A stretch of 64,000 nt of DNA from Clostridium sp. CAG:609 (lineage in GTDB: Bacteria > Bacillota_I > Bacilli_A > RF39 > UBA660): positions 59,094-123,093 of the forward strand of contig FR903548.1 of NCBI GenBank assembly GCA_000438075.1, given 5' to 3'. A program made the position numbers and the translations under genes. Shown piece by piece: positions 63,966-64,000 of this stretch (its first letter is position 1; each line of letters starts with the position of its first letter). Below the pieces are notes generated by a model that saw nothing but the letters and a program-made list of their open reading frames with translations, was not told where the DNA came from and did not search any database.

Positions 63966-64000
63966 GGCTCTTCGAAATCTGGTGGGGAGCTAAAATAACT
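63966..64000. mobile_element. Possible insertion-sequence end (ISL3-like)
   Basis: GGCTCTTCGAAATCTGGTGG (63966-63985) and the next bases resemble the terminal repeats of ISL3-type elements, which begin GGCTCTT. The transposase, if any, lies outside the window. Low confidence because only 35 bases are visible. Confidence 0.3.

Overview
The window comes from a very AT-rich (by eye roughly 28-30% GC) Gram-positive-type bacterium that uses the standard bacterial code, since TGA works as a stop and Trp is TGG throughout. Cell-wall genes (murD, uppS, a PBP5-type carboxypeptidase, VanY, an LtaS-type enzyme, a sortase) show a walled cell. An RNase J2-type protein, SpoIVA and SpoVIF point to the Bacilli side of the Firmicutes, most likely an uncultured gut-type lineage near Erysipelotrichia/RF39. 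The exact taxon is an inference. No tRNA, rRNA or CRISPR array was found.

1-13 kb: a truncated surface protein on the minus strand, then uvrA-lgt-trxB, a membrane gluzincin metallopeptidase, a mazEF pair, and an operon gltX / small membrane protein / cysS / D,D-carboxypeptidase / uppS with overlapping or near-touching genes. 13-24 kb: mostly housekeeping and unknown genes: an SSB paralogue, an XRE regulator, a degenerate polysaccharide-deacetylase-like protein, an RNase J2-like protein, a CmpB-type membrane protein, a SWIM/SNF2 helicase and a frameshifted LemA remnant. 24-31 kb: a beta-lactamase-fold protein, a membrane-bound XRE regulator, a secreted protein, spoIVA with a clear sigma-E-type promoter, a broken surface-protein gene, a DUF3419-like methyltransferase and murD.

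31-45 kb: membrane-anchored extracytoplasmic proteins; a class B sortase carrying a large cytoplasmic N-terminal domain, divergent from a probable substrate; lysS; a DcuC/YfcC-type transporter; and a short ClpC-like ATPase. 45-48.3 kb is an accessory island: an orphan Rhs tip ending in a GIY-YIG nuclease, followed by two nearly identical putative immunity genes around a small membrane protein. 48.3-57 kb: a holin-like protein, spoVIF, two different Fic proteins, VanY, a transglutaminase-like protein whose gene holds a perfect 44-bp palindrome, a GH25 muramidase, an IS remnant and a processive GT2 glycosyltransferase. 57-64 kb: an LtaS-type sulfatase, three small coupled genes, and a MacB/LolD-type ATPase with its FtsX-family permease. 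The last bases resemble an ISL3-type insertion-sequence end.

The most interesting parts are the Rhs-CT/immunity island, the sortase with an extra cytoplasmic domain, the sporulation genes with sporulation-sigma promoter signatures, the 44-bp palindrome, and a set of three related hairpins at 55.7 kb. Convergent genes here repeatedly share compact hairpins that contain one or both stop codons, and many sigma-A-type -10 boxes lie only 10-25 bases before the start codon.
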